Numbered from the stretch's first letter, positions 1-8,964 are shown. The stretch: DNA of 64,000 nucleotides from Mitsuaria sp. PDC51 (GCF_900113225.1 NZ_FOZE01000002.1:2025989-2089988), one strand, 5' to 3'. Made by a program: numbers and translations. The notes: generated by a model from the sequence alone, not told the origin.

Positions 1-27
1 CAGTTGACGCGAAGACAAATCCTGAAA

Positions 28-112
<85 letters not shown>

Positions 113-118
113 AATCTG

Positions 119-143
119 AAAAGCCGGCCTCGAGCCGGCTTTT
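119..143 (+). terminator. Rho-independent terminator after tRNA-Leu
   Basis: AAAAGCCGGC at 119-128 and GCCGGCTTTT at 134-143 form a perfect stem with a short loop and a T run, seven bases after the tRNA CCA end. It probably sets the 3' end of the tRNA precursor. Confidence 0.85.
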
Positions 144-163
144 CTCATTCTTCCGCCCAGGAA

Positions 164-285
164 GTGATGTCCGGTGGACATCACGGGAGGACTCGAATGG
201 TTTGGACCGTTGGTCCAAACCGGGGTCGCGCGAAGCGTGACCGAGTCCTCTCCGCGATGAGCGCTGCTCGTGCCCGAATTCGGGC
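164..285. repeat. Cluster of perfect inverted repeats downstream of tRNA-Leu
   Basis: There is no convincing gene between the tRNA and the LacI gene (113-361). The space holds a chain of perfect stems: 9 bp at 164-172/176-184 with a 3-nt loop; an outer 9-bp stem 187-195/242-250 enclosing a 10-bp hairpin (199-208/212-221, loop GTT) and an 8-bp hairpin (224-231/235-242, one G-T pair, sharing base 242 with the outer stem); and a 14-bp palindrome at 272-285. The outer stem strands are copies of the tRNA T-arm sequence: 242-253 equals tRNA 92-103, and 187-197 is the complement of tRNA 90-100. What it does is unknown; a REP-like or tRNA-derived repeat is possible. Confidence 0.7.
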
Positions 286-361
286 CCCCAGGATCGCGGG
301 CTGACCCTTCCCGCCGCGTCCGCTCCGATATGGCACAGTCAGGCGAGTTTTCCCCACCGCC

Positions 362-1429
362 ATGCCGCCACCGAAACCCGCCACCATCATCGACGTCGCT
401 CGCGAAGCTGGCGTTTCCATCAAGACGGTTTCCCGGGTGCTGAACCAGGAGCCGGGTGTCCACTCCGAAACCCGCGAGGCGGTGCTCAAGGTCGTGGCCG
501 ACCTCAAGTACCGGCCCAAGCAATCCGCCCGCAGCCTGGCGGGTGGGCGCTCCTTCCTGATCGGCCTGCTGTACTACGACCCGTCGGCAGCCTTCGTCGG
601 CGGTGTTCAGCAGGGCGCGACGCTGCGCTGCCGCGAGGCTGGCTACCACCTCGTGGTCGAATCCCTCCACAACGACGCGCCCGACCTGGCGATGCAGGTC
701 GACCGCATGGTGTCGGCGCTGCGGCCGGACGGGATGATCCTGACCCCGCCGCTGTGCGACAACCCGCAGGTGCTGTCCGCGCTGCGCGAGAGCCACACGC
801 CATGCGTGCTGATCTCGCCCGCGGCCGACGAGCCCGACCATCCCAGCGTCCGCATGGACGACGTGCACGCGGCAGAGGAGATCACCAACCTGCTGATCAG
901 CCTCGGTCACACGCGGATCGCGATCATCAAGGGCGCGAAGGACCAGGTTGCGTCCAAGCGCCGCTACCAGGGCTACCTGGCGGCGCTGAAGGCGCATCGG
1001 ATCGCCCTTGACAAGGACCTGGTGGTGCAGGGCGACTTCACCTTCGACGCGGGCGTCGAGGCCGCCTACCAGCTGCTGAGCCGCCGCCAGCGCCCGACGG
1101 CCGTGTTCGCGAGCAACGACGACATGGCGCTGGGCGTGCTGGCCGCGGCGCAGCGGCTGGGCCTGTCGGTGCCGGGCGACCTCTCGATCGCGGGCTTCGA
1201 CGACACGCCGGCGGCGGCGCGCGTCTGGCCGCCGCTGACCACGGTGCGCCAGCCGATGGACGACATGGCGCGCGCCGCGGTCGACCTGCTGATCGGCGCG
1301 CCGCGCGACGCGGATGCCGCAGCGCCCGTCAAGCCCAAGCACCACGTGCTGCCGCATGAACTGGTCGTGCGCGATTCCACCGCGGTACTGGGCGCCAAGG
1401 CGGCGCCGCGCGCGAAGAAGTCCAACTGA
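362..1429 (+). CDS. LacI-family transcriptional regulator of the sugar locus
   Basis: This is a 355-aa LacI/GalR repressor. The N-terminal helix-turn-helix lies at residues 8-28 (core VAREAGVSIKTVSRVLN), the hinge helix around residues 50-61 (YRPKQSARSLAG), and the remainder is a periplasmic-binding-protein-like effector domain typical of sugar-responsive members. The length is normal for the family. It points toward the convergent halogenase-like gene, whose stop is 25 bp away, and precedes the TonB/ABC/GH1 genes. Two 14-bp palindromes of the LacI type in the divergent promoter region at 3.1 kb are its probable operators. The effector is unknown; the enzymes suggest a beta-glucoside or its hydrolysis product. 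Confidence 0.93.
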   Translation: MPPPKPATIIDVAREAGVSIKTVSRVLNQEPGVHSETREAVLKVVADLKYRPKQSARSLAGGRSFLIGLLYYDPSAAFVGGVQQGATLRCREAGYHLVVESLHNDAPDLAMQVDRMVSALRPDGMILTPPLCDNPQVLSALRESHTPCVLISPAADEPDHPSVRMDDVHAAEEITNLLISLGHTRIAIIKGAKDQVASKRRYQGYLAALKAHRIALDKDLVVQGDFTFDAGVEAAYQLLSRRQRPTAVFASNDDMALGVLAAAQRLGLSVPGDLSIAGFDDTPAAARVWPPLTTVRQPMDDMARAAVDLLIGAPRDADAAAPVKPKHHVLPHELVVRDSTAVLGAKAAPRAKKSN

Positions 1430-1453
1430 GCGATCGAAGGACCCGCCGCCCGA

Positions 1454-3007
1454 TCAGGCGGCTCGCCGATCCGCGCGCGCGAGGATCTGCTCGATCAAGG
1501 TCCGATGCGGCGGCAGGTCCCGGAGCGCATGCGCCCCCAGCTGCGCGATCGCCGCGAATTCCCGCCGCGCCTCCTCGCCGCGATGGAGCGGCGCCATCCA
1601 GGCGCCGGGCTCGGTTTTGAATTCCATGCCGTAGAGCACGTACTGCCAGCTCGCGGGCAGGTACATCTCGACGTCGGTGATGAAGTCCAGCCGCTGCGGC
1701 GGTCGGCAGCGCCACATCGCCAGCTTCTCCTTCAGCGAATCGGTGAACGAGGCCGGATCCGCGTTGTCGCGCCAGAACGCGGTATCGGTGCGCTGCGTCA
1801 GGCCGTAATGCAGCTTGATGAAGTCGACGATGCGCTCATACCGCGCCTTCATGAACGCGTTGAAGTGGCGCGCGACCGGTGCGGTGTCGCCGTTGAACGG
1901 GAACAGCTGGCCGATCAGGTAGGCGGCGGTCTCGATCAGCCCGATGCCGGACGATTCCAGCGGCTCCAGGAACCCGCCCGCCAGGCCCACCGCCACGCAG
2001 TTCTTCACCCAGTGCGTCTCGCGATAACCGATGTCCAGCGTGAGCCGCCGCGGCGTCAATCCATCGGACGCCGGGCCGATGTAGCGGCGCAGCACCCGCT
2101 CGGCATCGGCATCGTCGCAATGGCGGCTGCTGTAGACATGCCCGATGCCGCGGCGCTCCTGCAGGCCGATGTCCCAGATCCAGCCGCTCTCCTGCGCGCT
2201 CGCGATCGTGTACGAGGCGATCGGCGCCTCGGGCCGCGCATACGGTACCTGCATCGCCAGCGCACGGTCGACGAAGAGCACGTCGCGCATCGAGCGGAAC
2301 GGCGAGCCCAGCGCCTCGCCGATGAGCCGGGCGCGGAAGCCGCTGCAATCGATGTAGAGCCCGGCTGTCAGCGTGCCGGCCTCGCGGGTGTGCACCGCGG
2401 CGATCGCCCCCTGTTCATCGAGGTCGACGCGATCCACCGTCGCGATCACGCGTCGCACGCCCAGGGCCTGGCCGTGCGTGGCGAGCAAGGTCGCGAAGCG
2501 GCCCGCGTCGAAGTGATACGCATGGTTCAGCGGGCCGAGGTAGTCGCCGTCGGCGGCCCGCTTCGGCCCATGCCGCGCGTCGGCGACGGCCTTCTGCAGC
2601 GTGACCGCCTCGGCGAACGCGCGCGTCGGCCCGGCCTCGCCGGCGAGCCAGTACGGCAGCAGCTCCGGCGCGCCGGGACGCTGGCTGGGCTGGCTGAACG
2701 GATGGAAGTAGTGATCGGCGCCGGGCGTGCCGGGCGGCCGGACCCAGTGGTCGAAGCGGATGCCCTGCTTGTAGGTGGCGGAGCAGGCCTGGAGGAACTC
2801 CGCCTCGCCGATGCCGATCGCCGACAACGTCCCGCGGATGGACGGGAAGGTCCCCTCGCCGACACCGATGATGCCGATGTCGCTGGACTCGACCAGCGTG
2901 ATGCGCACCCCGCCCTGCGCGGTGCCCAGCTGCCGCGCGAGGAAGGCGGCGGTCAGCCAGCCGGCCGTGCCGCCGCCGACGATGAGGATGTCCTGGATCG
3001 GGGTCAT
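1454..3007 (-). CDS. Tryptophan-halogenase-like flavin-dependent enzyme
   Basis: The 517-aa protein belongs to the flavin-dependent tryptophan halogenase superfamily. An FAD-binding GGGTAGW motif is at residues 11-17 and the candidate catalytic lysine is K80 (context ATYKQGIRF, like PrnA K79). The second signature reads W276-x-W278-x-I-G instead of the usual WxWxIP. I chose the start at 3007 because GGAGACC lies five bases before it; an upstream ATG at 3055 lacks such a site. The gene diverges from a TonB-dependent receptor across the LacI-type operators. Homologues beside sugar TonB receptors are known in Caulobacter- and Xanthomonas-type genomes, but their physiological substrate is not settled. 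No partner flavin reductase is seen here. Halogenation is inferred from the family, not shown. Confidence 0.88.
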   Translation of the reverse strand: MTPIQDILIVGGGTAGWLTAAFLARQLGTAQGGVRITLVESSDIGIIGVGEGTFPSIRGTLSAIGIGEAEFLQACSATYKQGIRFDHWVRPPGTPGADHYFHPFSQPSQRPGAPELLPYWLAGEAGPTRAFAEAVTLQKAVADARHGPKRAADGDYLGPLNHAYHFDAGRFATLLATHGQALGVRRVIATVDRVDLDEQGAIAAVHTREAGTLTAGLYIDCSGFRARLIGEALGSPFRSMRDVLFVDRALAMQVPYARPEAPIASYTIASAQESGWIWDIGLQERRGIGHVYSSRHCDDADAERVLRRYIGPASDGLTPRRLTLDIGYRETHWVKNCVAVGLAGGFLEPLESSGIGLIETAAYLIGQLFPFNGDTAPVARHFNAFMKARYERIVDFIKLHYGLTQRTDTAFWRDNADPASFTDSLKEKLAMWRCRPPQRLDFITDVEMYLPASWQYVLYGMEFKTEPGAWMAPLHRGEEARREFAAIAQLGAHALRDLPPHRTLIEQILARADRRAA

Positions 3008-3100
3008 GAAGGTCTCCGGGTCGTTGTGGTGTGTGGACGACAACCCCGTATCCATGGGGGTCCTGGGCGTCGCAGGTCTTCGTAGGCGGACTACGGGTAA

Positions 3101-3131
3101 ATGATAGGGGCCAAGATGACAACGATGTCAA
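3101..3131 (-). promoter_or_regulatory. Candidate promoter of the halogenase-like gene
   Basis: On the minus strand a TTGACA (3126-3131) is followed after 19 bases by TATCAT (3101-3106). The spacing is longer than ideal. The -35 hexamer overlaps the left LacI-type operator, so a bound repressor would block it. Confidence 0.45.
3117..3130. promoter_or_regulatory. LacI-type operator 1 (TGACAACGATGTCA)
   Basis: This 14-bp near-palindrome has the central CG and the TGACA/TGTCA arms characteristic of LacI-family sites. It differs at a single base from the second site, whose centre is 24 bp away. It overlaps the proposed minus-strand promoter of the halogenase-like gene. Confidence 0.7.
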
Positions 3132-3139
3132 CCGACCCG

Positions 3140-3169
3140 TTGACAACGTTGTCATGACGCTCCTACGAT
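3140..3169 (+). promoter_or_regulatory. Candidate promoter of the TonB-receptor operon
   Basis: A perfect TTGACA (3140-3145) is followed 18 bases later by TACGAT (3164-3169), about 65 bp before the TonB-receptor start. The -35 hexamer lies within the perfect operator at 3141-3154, a normal arrangement for repression. Confidence 0.6.
3141..3154. promoter_or_regulatory. LacI-type operator 2 (TGACAACGTTGTCA)
   Basis: A perfect 14-bp palindrome in the intergenic region between the halogenase-like gene and the TonB receptor. Together with the site at 3117 it forms a pair with 24 bp between centres, about two helical turns, suggesting side-by-side binding of two LacI dimers. Confidence 0.8.
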
Positions 3170-3235
3170 GTATCGAAACTACAAGAACAACCCCGGATCA
3201 GAGCTTCACCTCGAGAGTCCACTGGAGACAACAAC

Positions 3236-5689
3236 ATGACCGACCGCCTCATCCGCCGGCCGCGCCTTGGCCTGGCTTCGCCCATTCAGATCGCCGTGCT
3301 GGCCCTGCTCGCCAGCGCTGCGCACGCCCAGTCCGCCGAGGCGCCCGCGCCGCAGGCCGAGACCTCTTCCACCGCTTCCACCGCCGCGACCGCTGCCGCC
3401 GACGGCAAGGACAGCAAGGCGCTGCCGCAGGTCGTGGTGACCGCGACCAAGCGCTCGACCTCGCTGCAGAAGACCCCGATTGCAGTGACAGCGATCAGCG
3501 CCTCGACGATCGAGGACAACCACGTCAAGAGCATGCTCGACGTGTTCAACCTCGTGCCCAGCATGCAGGGCACCGGGCAGGGTGACCACGGCATCGTCAG
3601 CATCACGCTGCGCGGCATCGGCAACGACTCGGCCAAGACCGAGTACGCCGACCCCGAAGTGGCGCTGTTCGTCGACGGCGTCTTCGCGCCGCGCCCCGAA
3701 GGCGCCGCCACGATGCTGTTCGACCTCGACGGCATCGAGGTCCTGCGCGGTCCGCAGGGCACGCTGTGGGGCCGCAACTCCACCGTCGGCACCATCAACA
3801 TGAAGACGGCCAAGCCGGTGCTGAAGGACAGCTCCGGCTACCTGGAGGTCGGCACCGGCAGCTACAACCGCCTGGGCGCCAAGGGCGCGGTCAACATCCC
3901 GCTGAGCGACACGCTCGCGGCGCGCGTGGCCTTCATCCACGAGCAGCACGACGGCTACGTCGACTACCAGAAGCCCACGCAGTACACGCTCGCGCAGCAG
4001 CAGGCGGCCTACAACGCGGGCAACACGGCCGGCAACTTCCCGGCCTTCCAGCCGATCAACTACAACCTGTTCGTCACCGGCGGCCCGAAGTACAACGCCC
4101 AGGACCAGACCGCCGCGCGCCTGAGCTTCCTCTGGCAGCCGGTCAAGACCTTCCGCTGGGACCTGTCGCTGGAGCAGTTCGCCGATCGCGGCACGCCGGC
4201 GATGAGCCTGATGCAGACGCCGCGCGCCGGCGAGAAGCTGTGGTCCGCGCTGATCGACACCGCGCCCTCGCTCAAGCGGGACTCCACCTCGATCCGCAGC
4301 CGCATGGAATACGACATGGGCGGCATGGCGCTGGCCTACGTCGCGGGCTACACGAGCTTCAAGGGCTCGGGCACCTACGACCAGGACTTCGGCGTGAACA
4401 TGCCGACCAGCTTCACCACCGGCGCGACGCACCAGGAAGACAACACCGTCTGGACGCGCTACCGCAGCCAGAGCCATGAAGTGACGCTGCAGAGCACGCA
4501 GAAGCAGACCATCGACTGGGTGCTGGGCCTGTACTACGCGGCCGAGGACAACGGCATCCGCTTCGACATCCCGATCATGAACGGCACCCAGCAGGGCACC
4601 GTCAACTGGCAGGGCTCGTTCATCCAGCCCAAGGAGACCGTCGATTCCAAGGCCGCCTTCGGCCAGGCGACCTGGAACCTGACCGATGCGCTGCACCTCA
4701 CCGGCGGCCTGCGCTACACCCATGACGACCGCAAGAACGTCGGCGGTCGCGGCTGGTTCTGGGCCGGCAACGCCGCCGCGCCGCAGATCCCGCTGAACCC
4801 GACGATCGACCCGACCGATCCGGCCAACGGCTACAGCGCCGGCAACATCAACGATGCCCATTACAAGGGCAGCAAGACCACCTGGCTGGCGCGCGCGACC
4901 TACGACCTGAGCAAGGACGCGATGGCCTACGCCAGCGTGTCGACCGGCTACAAGTCGGGCGGCACCGGCGACGGCGGCCTGCCCTACGGGCCGGAGACGC
5001 TGACCAACTACGAGGTCGGCTACAAGACCTCGCTGCTGGACGGTCGCATGACCTTCAACATCAGCGCGTACCACATGAAGTTCAAGGACTTCCAGTTCAG
5101 CGCGCCGGTGATCGTCAACGGCAACCGCCAGTTCGCCTACTCCAACGCCGAAGGCGCCAAGGTCTCCGGCCTGGAGATCGAGACCGCCTGGATGATCACC
5201 AACGACGACAAGCTGCAGCTGTCGGCCTCGTACACCAAGACCAAGCTGGGCCAGCTGGTGGCGGCGTCCAACGACTACCAGCTGCCGGTCTGCACCGAGC
5301 CGAACCTGACCGGCAACTGCCTGAACGTCACCGGCAACGAGCTGCCGCACGCGCCCAAGGTCGCCATCCAGCTGATGTACGAGCATGTGTTCCCGCTCGC
5401 CAACGGCGACCAGGTCGCGCCGCGCATCAGTTACCACTACCAATCGGCGAACTGGCTGTCGGTCTTCAACCTCGGCGACGGCGATCGCCAGAAGGCCTAC
5501 TCGACCGCCGACATCGCGGTGCGCTACTCGTCGAAGAAGAACTGGTACGTCGACGCCTTCGTGCGCAACGTCTCGGACGAGAAGATCAAGACCAGCGCCG
5601 GCAGCTCGGGCAGCTTCGCCAATCCGATCTGGACCGCGCAGTACGCCGCGCCGCGCACCTTCGGCCTGAACGCGGGCTACAACTTCTGA
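3236..5689 (+). CDS. TonB-dependent outer-membrane receptor (carbohydrate type)
   Basis: An 817-aa outer-membrane receptor. A signal peptide is apparent at residues 1-31 (cleavage after AHA). A TonB-box-like QVVVTATK is at about 65-72, followed by a plug domain (about 80-200) and a long beta-barrel that ends in YNF with the C-terminal phenylalanine typical of porin-fold proteins. The start is supported by CTGGAG upstream. It is expressed divergently from the halogenase-like gene under the twin operators and is followed 64 bp later by an ABC binding protein. Context suggests it imports an oligosaccharide or beta-glucoside; the exact ligand cannot be read from the sequence. Confidence 0.94.
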   Translation: MTDRLIRRPRLGLASPIQIAVLALLASAAHAQSAEAPAPQAETSSTASTAATAAADGKDSKALPQVVVTATKRSTSLQKTPIAVTAISASTIEDNHVKSMLDVFNLVPSMQGTGQGDHGIVSITLRGIGNDSAKTEYADPEVALFVDGVFAPRPEGAATMLFDLDGIEVLRGPQGTLWGRNSTVGTINMKTAKPVLKDSSGYLEVGTGSYNRLGAKGAVNIPLSDTLAARVAFIHEQHDGYVDYQKPTQYTLAQQQAAYNAGNTAGNFPAFQPINYNLFVTGGPKYNAQDQTAARLSFLWQPVKTFRWDLSLEQFADRGTPAMSLMQTPRAGEKLWSALIDTAPSLKRDSTSIRSRMEYDMGGMALAYVAGYTSFKGSGTYDQDFGVNMPTSFTTGATHQEDNTVWTRYRSQSHEVTLQSTQKQTIDWVLGLYYAAEDNGIRFDIPIMNGTQQGTVNWQGSFIQPKETVDSKAAFGQATWNLTDALHLTGGLRYTHDDRKNVGGRGWFWAGNAAAPQIPLNPTIDPTDPANGYSAGNINDAHYKGSKTTWLARATYDLSKDAMAYASVSTGYKSGGTGDGGLPYGPETLTNYEVGYKTSLLDGRMTFNISAYHMKFKDFQFSAPVIVNGNRQFAYSNAEGAKVSGLEIETAWMITNDDKLQLSASYTKTKLGQLVAASNDYQLPVCTEPNLTGNCLNVTGNELPHAPKVAIQLMYEHVFPLANGDQVAPRISYHYQSANWLSVFNLGDGDRQKAYSTADIAVRYSSKKNWYVDAFVRNVSDEKIKTSAGSSGSFANPIWTAQYAAPRTFGLNAGYNF

Positions 5690-5753
5690 GCCCTCGGGCC
5701 CGGTTGTTCTCTGCTCCGTCCGCTGCCCCGAGTCTCCCGCGCAGGTCCCGTCG

Positions 5754-7085
5754 ATGGTCACCCCCGATGCCACCGACGACCGCGCGAGGGCCGAGGGACT
5801 GGCGGGCACGCTGACCCGGCGCTCGGCGGCCGGCGCGCTGCTGGCCGCCGGGCTGTCCGCCGCCATGCCGGCGGCGGCGCAGACCCCCGCGACGCGCGCA
5901 CCGGCCTCGGTGCTGCGCGTCGCCACCTTTCCCGACCTCGACCGAGCCGCGATCGCCGCGGCGCCGCGTTGGCGCGCGCGCCATCCGGAGGTCGAGCTCA
6001 AGCTGCTGTCGATGCAGTACGCCGATCACCACCTGTCGATGACGACGGCGCTGGCGACCGGCTCCGGCCTGCCCGACGTGATGGCGATCGACCTGCGCTA
6101 CATCGGCAAGTTCGCCGGCTCGGGTGGTTTCGTCGATCTCAACCAGGCGCCGTACCTGGCCGCGTCGCATGCGGATGACTACGTCCGCTTCGCGATGGCG
6201 CAGGGCGCCGGACCCGGCGGCACGCAGGTGGCGATTCCGGCCGACATCGGCCCCGGCACGCTGATCTACCGCAAGGACCTGCTCGACCGCGCCGGCGTCA
6301 GCGAGGCCGAGATCACCCGCGACTGGTCCGCCTACCTGTCCGCCGGCGAGCGCCTGCGCAAGGCCACCGGCGCCTACCTGATGGCCGACGCCGCCGACCT
6401 GCGCGACATCGCGCTGCGCCAGGGCCTGCGCGATGGCGAGGGCCTGTACTTCGACGCCGACGGCCGCGTGCTGGTCGAGTCGGCGCGCTTCCGCCAGGCC
6501 TTCGAGCTCGGCCGCGCCGCGCGCCGCGCCGGCCTCGATGCCCGCGCGATCGCCTGGACCAACGACTGGGCGGCGGGCTTCAAGCAGGGGCGCATCGCCA
6601 CCCAGATGATCGGCGCCTGGCTCGTCGGCCAGCTGCGCAACTGGATCGCGCCCGCGACCTCGGGCCTGTGGCGCTCGGCGCCGCTGCCCGGCGGCGTGCG
6701 CGCGGCCTACGGCGGCTCCTTCTATGCGATCCCGAAGAAGGCGGCCAACAAGGCGGCCGCGTGGGACTTCATCCGGCTGATGACGGCCGATGCCGAGGTG
6801 CAGCGCGAGAGCCTGAAGGCGCTCGACAGCTTCCCGGCGATGCGGGCGGTGCTGGACGACCCGGTGATGGACGAGCCGATCGCGTTCCTCGGTGGGCAGC
6901 GCGCGCGCCAGCTGTGGCGCGAGACCGCGGTGCGCATTCCCGCGATCCCGGTCAACCGCTTCGACGCGCTCGCGACGACGGTGATCCGCGACGAGTTCGA
7001 ACGCGTCATCGCCCGTGGCAAGGCCATTCCCGAGGCGCTGGCCGACGCCCGCCGCCTGATCGAGCGCCGCGCGCGCCGTCGCTGA
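5754..7085 (+). CDS. ABC transporter extracellular sugar-binding protein
   Basis: A 443-aa family-1 solute-binding protein. The N-terminus carries a twin arginine (TRRSAAG, residues 21-27) before a hydrophobic stretch that ends AAAQ near residue 43, so export through the Tat system is plausible. The mature part has the expected fold of CUT1 binding proteins (for example LPDVMAIDLRYIGKF, and a C-terminal AAWDFIRLM segment). The permease gene starts 12 bp downstream, so these genes form one operon. It presumably takes sugar delivered by the TonB receptor and passes it to the two permeases. A Sec signal rather than Tat cannot be excluded. Confidence 0.9.
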   Translation: MVTPDATDDRARAEGLAGTLTRRSAAGALLAAGLSAAMPAAAQTPATRAPASVLRVATFPDLDRAAIAAAPRWRARHPEVELKLLSMQYADHHLSMTTALATGSGLPDVMAIDLRYIGKFAGSGGFVDLNQAPYLAASHADDYVRFAMAQGAGPGGTQVAIPADIGPGTLIYRKDLLDRAGVSEAEITRDWSAYLSAGERLRKATGAYLMADAADLRDIALRQGLRDGEGLYFDADGRVLVESARFRQAFELGRAARRAGLDARAIAWTNDWAAGFKQGRIATQMIGAWLVGQLRNWIAPATSGLWRSAPLPGGVRAAYGGSFYAIPKKAANKAAAWDFIRLMTADAEVQRESLKALDSFPAMRAVLDDPVMDEPIAFLGGQRARQLWRETAVRIPAIPVNRFDALATTVIRDEFERVIARGKAIPEALADARRLIERRARRR

Positions 7086-7097
7086 GGAGCCGCACCC

Positions 7098-8087
7098 ATG
7101 TCCGCGCCACCACGCGACTCCCGCCCGCGCCGCCTGCCGGCGCTGCGCTCGCGCCGGATCGCGCCCTACCTGTTCATCGCGCCGTTCTTCGCGCTGTTCC
7201 TGGTGTTCGGCCTGTTCCCGCTGCTGTTCTCGATCTACCTGTCGCTGCAGCAGTGGAACCCCGCCGACGGCCTGCACACGATGCACTGGGTCGGACTCGA
7301 GAACTACGGCTATGCGCTCACCGACCCGTGGTTCTGGGATGCGCTCTACAACACCGCCTGGTTCGCGCTGGTGTCGGGGCTGCCGCAGCACCTGGTGGCG
7401 GTGCCGCTGGCCTTCTTCATCCACCGCCGCTTCAAGCGCGGCCGCGACCTGGTCGTCGGCGCCTATTTCGTCCCGTACATCACCTCCAGCGTCGCGATCG
7501 CGCTGATCTTCACGACGCTCTACTCGAAGGACTACGGCCTGATCAACGCGGCGCTGGCGGAGCTGACGCGCATCCCGTTCATCGGCAGCCCGCTGGCCTC
7601 GTTGACCGCGCTGCGGGAGGGCGGCATCGACTGGCTCGGCGACGCCGACGTCACCCGGCCGGCCGTCGCCTTCGTCGTGTTCTGGCGCTACCTGGGCTGG
7701 AACCTGGTGCTCTACCTGTCGGCGCTGCAGGTCATCGACAAGGACCTCTACGAGGCCGCGACGCTGGATGGCGCGAGCGAGTGGCAGCAGTTCCGCCATG
7801 TCACGCTGCCGCTGCTCAAGCCGATGATGTTCTTCGCGGTGACGCTGACGATCATCGGCAACCTGCAGCTGTTCGAGGAGCCCTTCATCCTGGTGGACGG
7901 CGAGAAGGGCGTGGCCTCGTCGGTGATGACGACGGCGATCTTCATGTACCGCACGGCCTTCTCCGACGGCGACTTCGGCACCGCCTCGGCGATGTCCTGG
8001 CTGATGTTCGTGCTGATCGCCGCGCTGACCTGGCTCAACGCGAAGCTGTTCGGCCGCGACCCGGGAGGCCGCCATGGCGCGCGCTGA
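7098..8087 (+). CDS. ABC sugar transporter permease, MalF-type
   Basis: A 329-aa inner-membrane permease of the CUT1 family. About six hydrophobic segments are visible, the first at residues 25-50. The EAA loop that contacts the ATPase reads YEAATLDGASEWQQF, followed by LPLLKP. A ribosome-binding GAGGAG stands before the start. The last 14 bases overlap the start of the second permease, which implies translational coupling. No ATP-binding subunit is encoded in the cluster; CUT1 systems often share one MsmK/UgpC-type ATPase encoded elsewhere. Confidence 0.93.
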   Translation: MSAPPRDSRPRRLPALRSRRIAPYLFIAPFFALFLVFGLFPLLFSIYLSLQQWNPADGLHTMHWVGLENYGYALTDPWFWDALYNTAWFALVSGLPQHLVAVPLAFFIHRRFKRGRDLVVGAYFVPYITSSVAIALIFTTLYSKDYGLINAALAELTRIPFIGSPLASLTALREGGIDWLGDADVTRPAVAFVVFWRYLGWNLVLYLSALQVIDKDLYEAATLDGASEWQQFRHVTLPLLKPMMFFAVTLTIIGNLQLFEEPFILVDGEKGVASSVMTTAIFMYRTAFSDGDFGTASAMSWLMFVLIAALTWLNAKLFGRDPGGRHGAR

Positions 8088-8964
8088 CGGCCTGCCGATG
8101 CGGCCCGCGCCGACGCGCGACGGCCGCGCGACGCGCGCCCGCCGCCCCGCGGGCCGGCCCTGGCTCGCCTGGGGCCTGGTGATCGTGGGCGCGCTGGTGC
8201 TGGTCTCGCCGCTGTACTTCACCTTCGTCTTCGCGACGCAGGACCGCGCGGCCATCTTCGACACGCCGCCGCCGCTGTGGTTCGGCGACGCGGCAGGGTC
8301 CAACCTGCGGCTGCTGCAGGAGCGGCTGCCGTTCTGGCGCAACCTGGGCATGAGCCTGTACGTCGCGTCGATGACGACGGCGCTGAACCTGCTGCTGTGC
8401 TCGCTGGCCGGCTACGCCTTCGCGATCTACGAGTTCCGCTTCAAGCGCGCGCTCTTCGCGATCGTGCTGGGCTCGATGATGCTGCCGGCCTTCCTGCACA
8501 TGATCCCGAGCTTCATGGTCATGGACGCGCTGGGCTGGATCGACGAGCCGCGCGCGCTCTACGTGCAGGCGGCCGCCAACGCGCTGGGCATCTTCCTGAT
8601 GCGGCAGTACATCGGCTCGGCCATCCCGCCGGACCTGATCGACGCCGCGCGCATCGACGGCTGCGGCGAGTTCCGCATCTTCTGGTCCATCGTGCTGCCG
8701 CTGCTCAAGCCCGCGCTGGGCACGCTGGGCCTGATCACCTTCATCGCGAGCTGGAACAACTTCGTCGCGCCGCTGGTCGTGATGCGCTCGGCCGAGCACT
8801 ACACGCTGCCGCTGGCGCTGCGCTCGATGCAGGCCCCCAACAACACCGAATGGGGCGCGCTGATGATGGGCAGCGCCATCGCGATGCTGCCGCTGTTGGT
8901 GGCCTACCTCTTCAGCGCCCGGCGGCTGGTCGCCGGGCTGACCTCCGGCGCCGTGCGCGGCTGA
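8074..8964 (+). CDS. ABC sugar transporter permease, MalG-type
   Basis: A 296-aa partner permease of the CUT1 family. It has an arginine-rich N-terminus, a first membrane segment near residues 28-50, and the EAA loop IDAARIDGCGEFRIF followed by LPLLKP. The gene starts inside the end of the preceding permease gene (14-bp overlap) with GGGAGG upstream. With the binding protein and the first permease it makes a complete membrane part of a sugar importer; the energising ATPase must come from another locus. Confidence 0.93.
   Translation: MARADGLPMRPAPTRDGRATRARRPAGRPWLAWGLVIVGALVLVSPLYFTFVFATQDRAAIFDTPPPLWFGDAAGSNLRLLQERLPFWRNLGMSLYVASMTTALNLLLCSLAGYAFAIYEFRFKRALFAIVLGSMMLPAFLHMIPSFMVMDALGWIDEPRALYVQAAANALGIFLMRQYIGSAIPPDLIDAARIDGCGEFRIFWSIVLPLLKPALGTLGLITFIASWNNFVAPLVVMRSAEHYTLPLALRSMQAPNNTEWGALMMGSAIAMLPLLVAYLFSARRLVAGLTSGAVRG

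Noticed and set aside
3206..8351. Very long minus-strand open frames opposite the TonB receptor and ABC genes
   Set aside because: Composition is that of a high-GC shadow frame (arginine, valine, glycine, glutamine) and there is no recognisable domain; the plus strand has complete sugar-transport genes.
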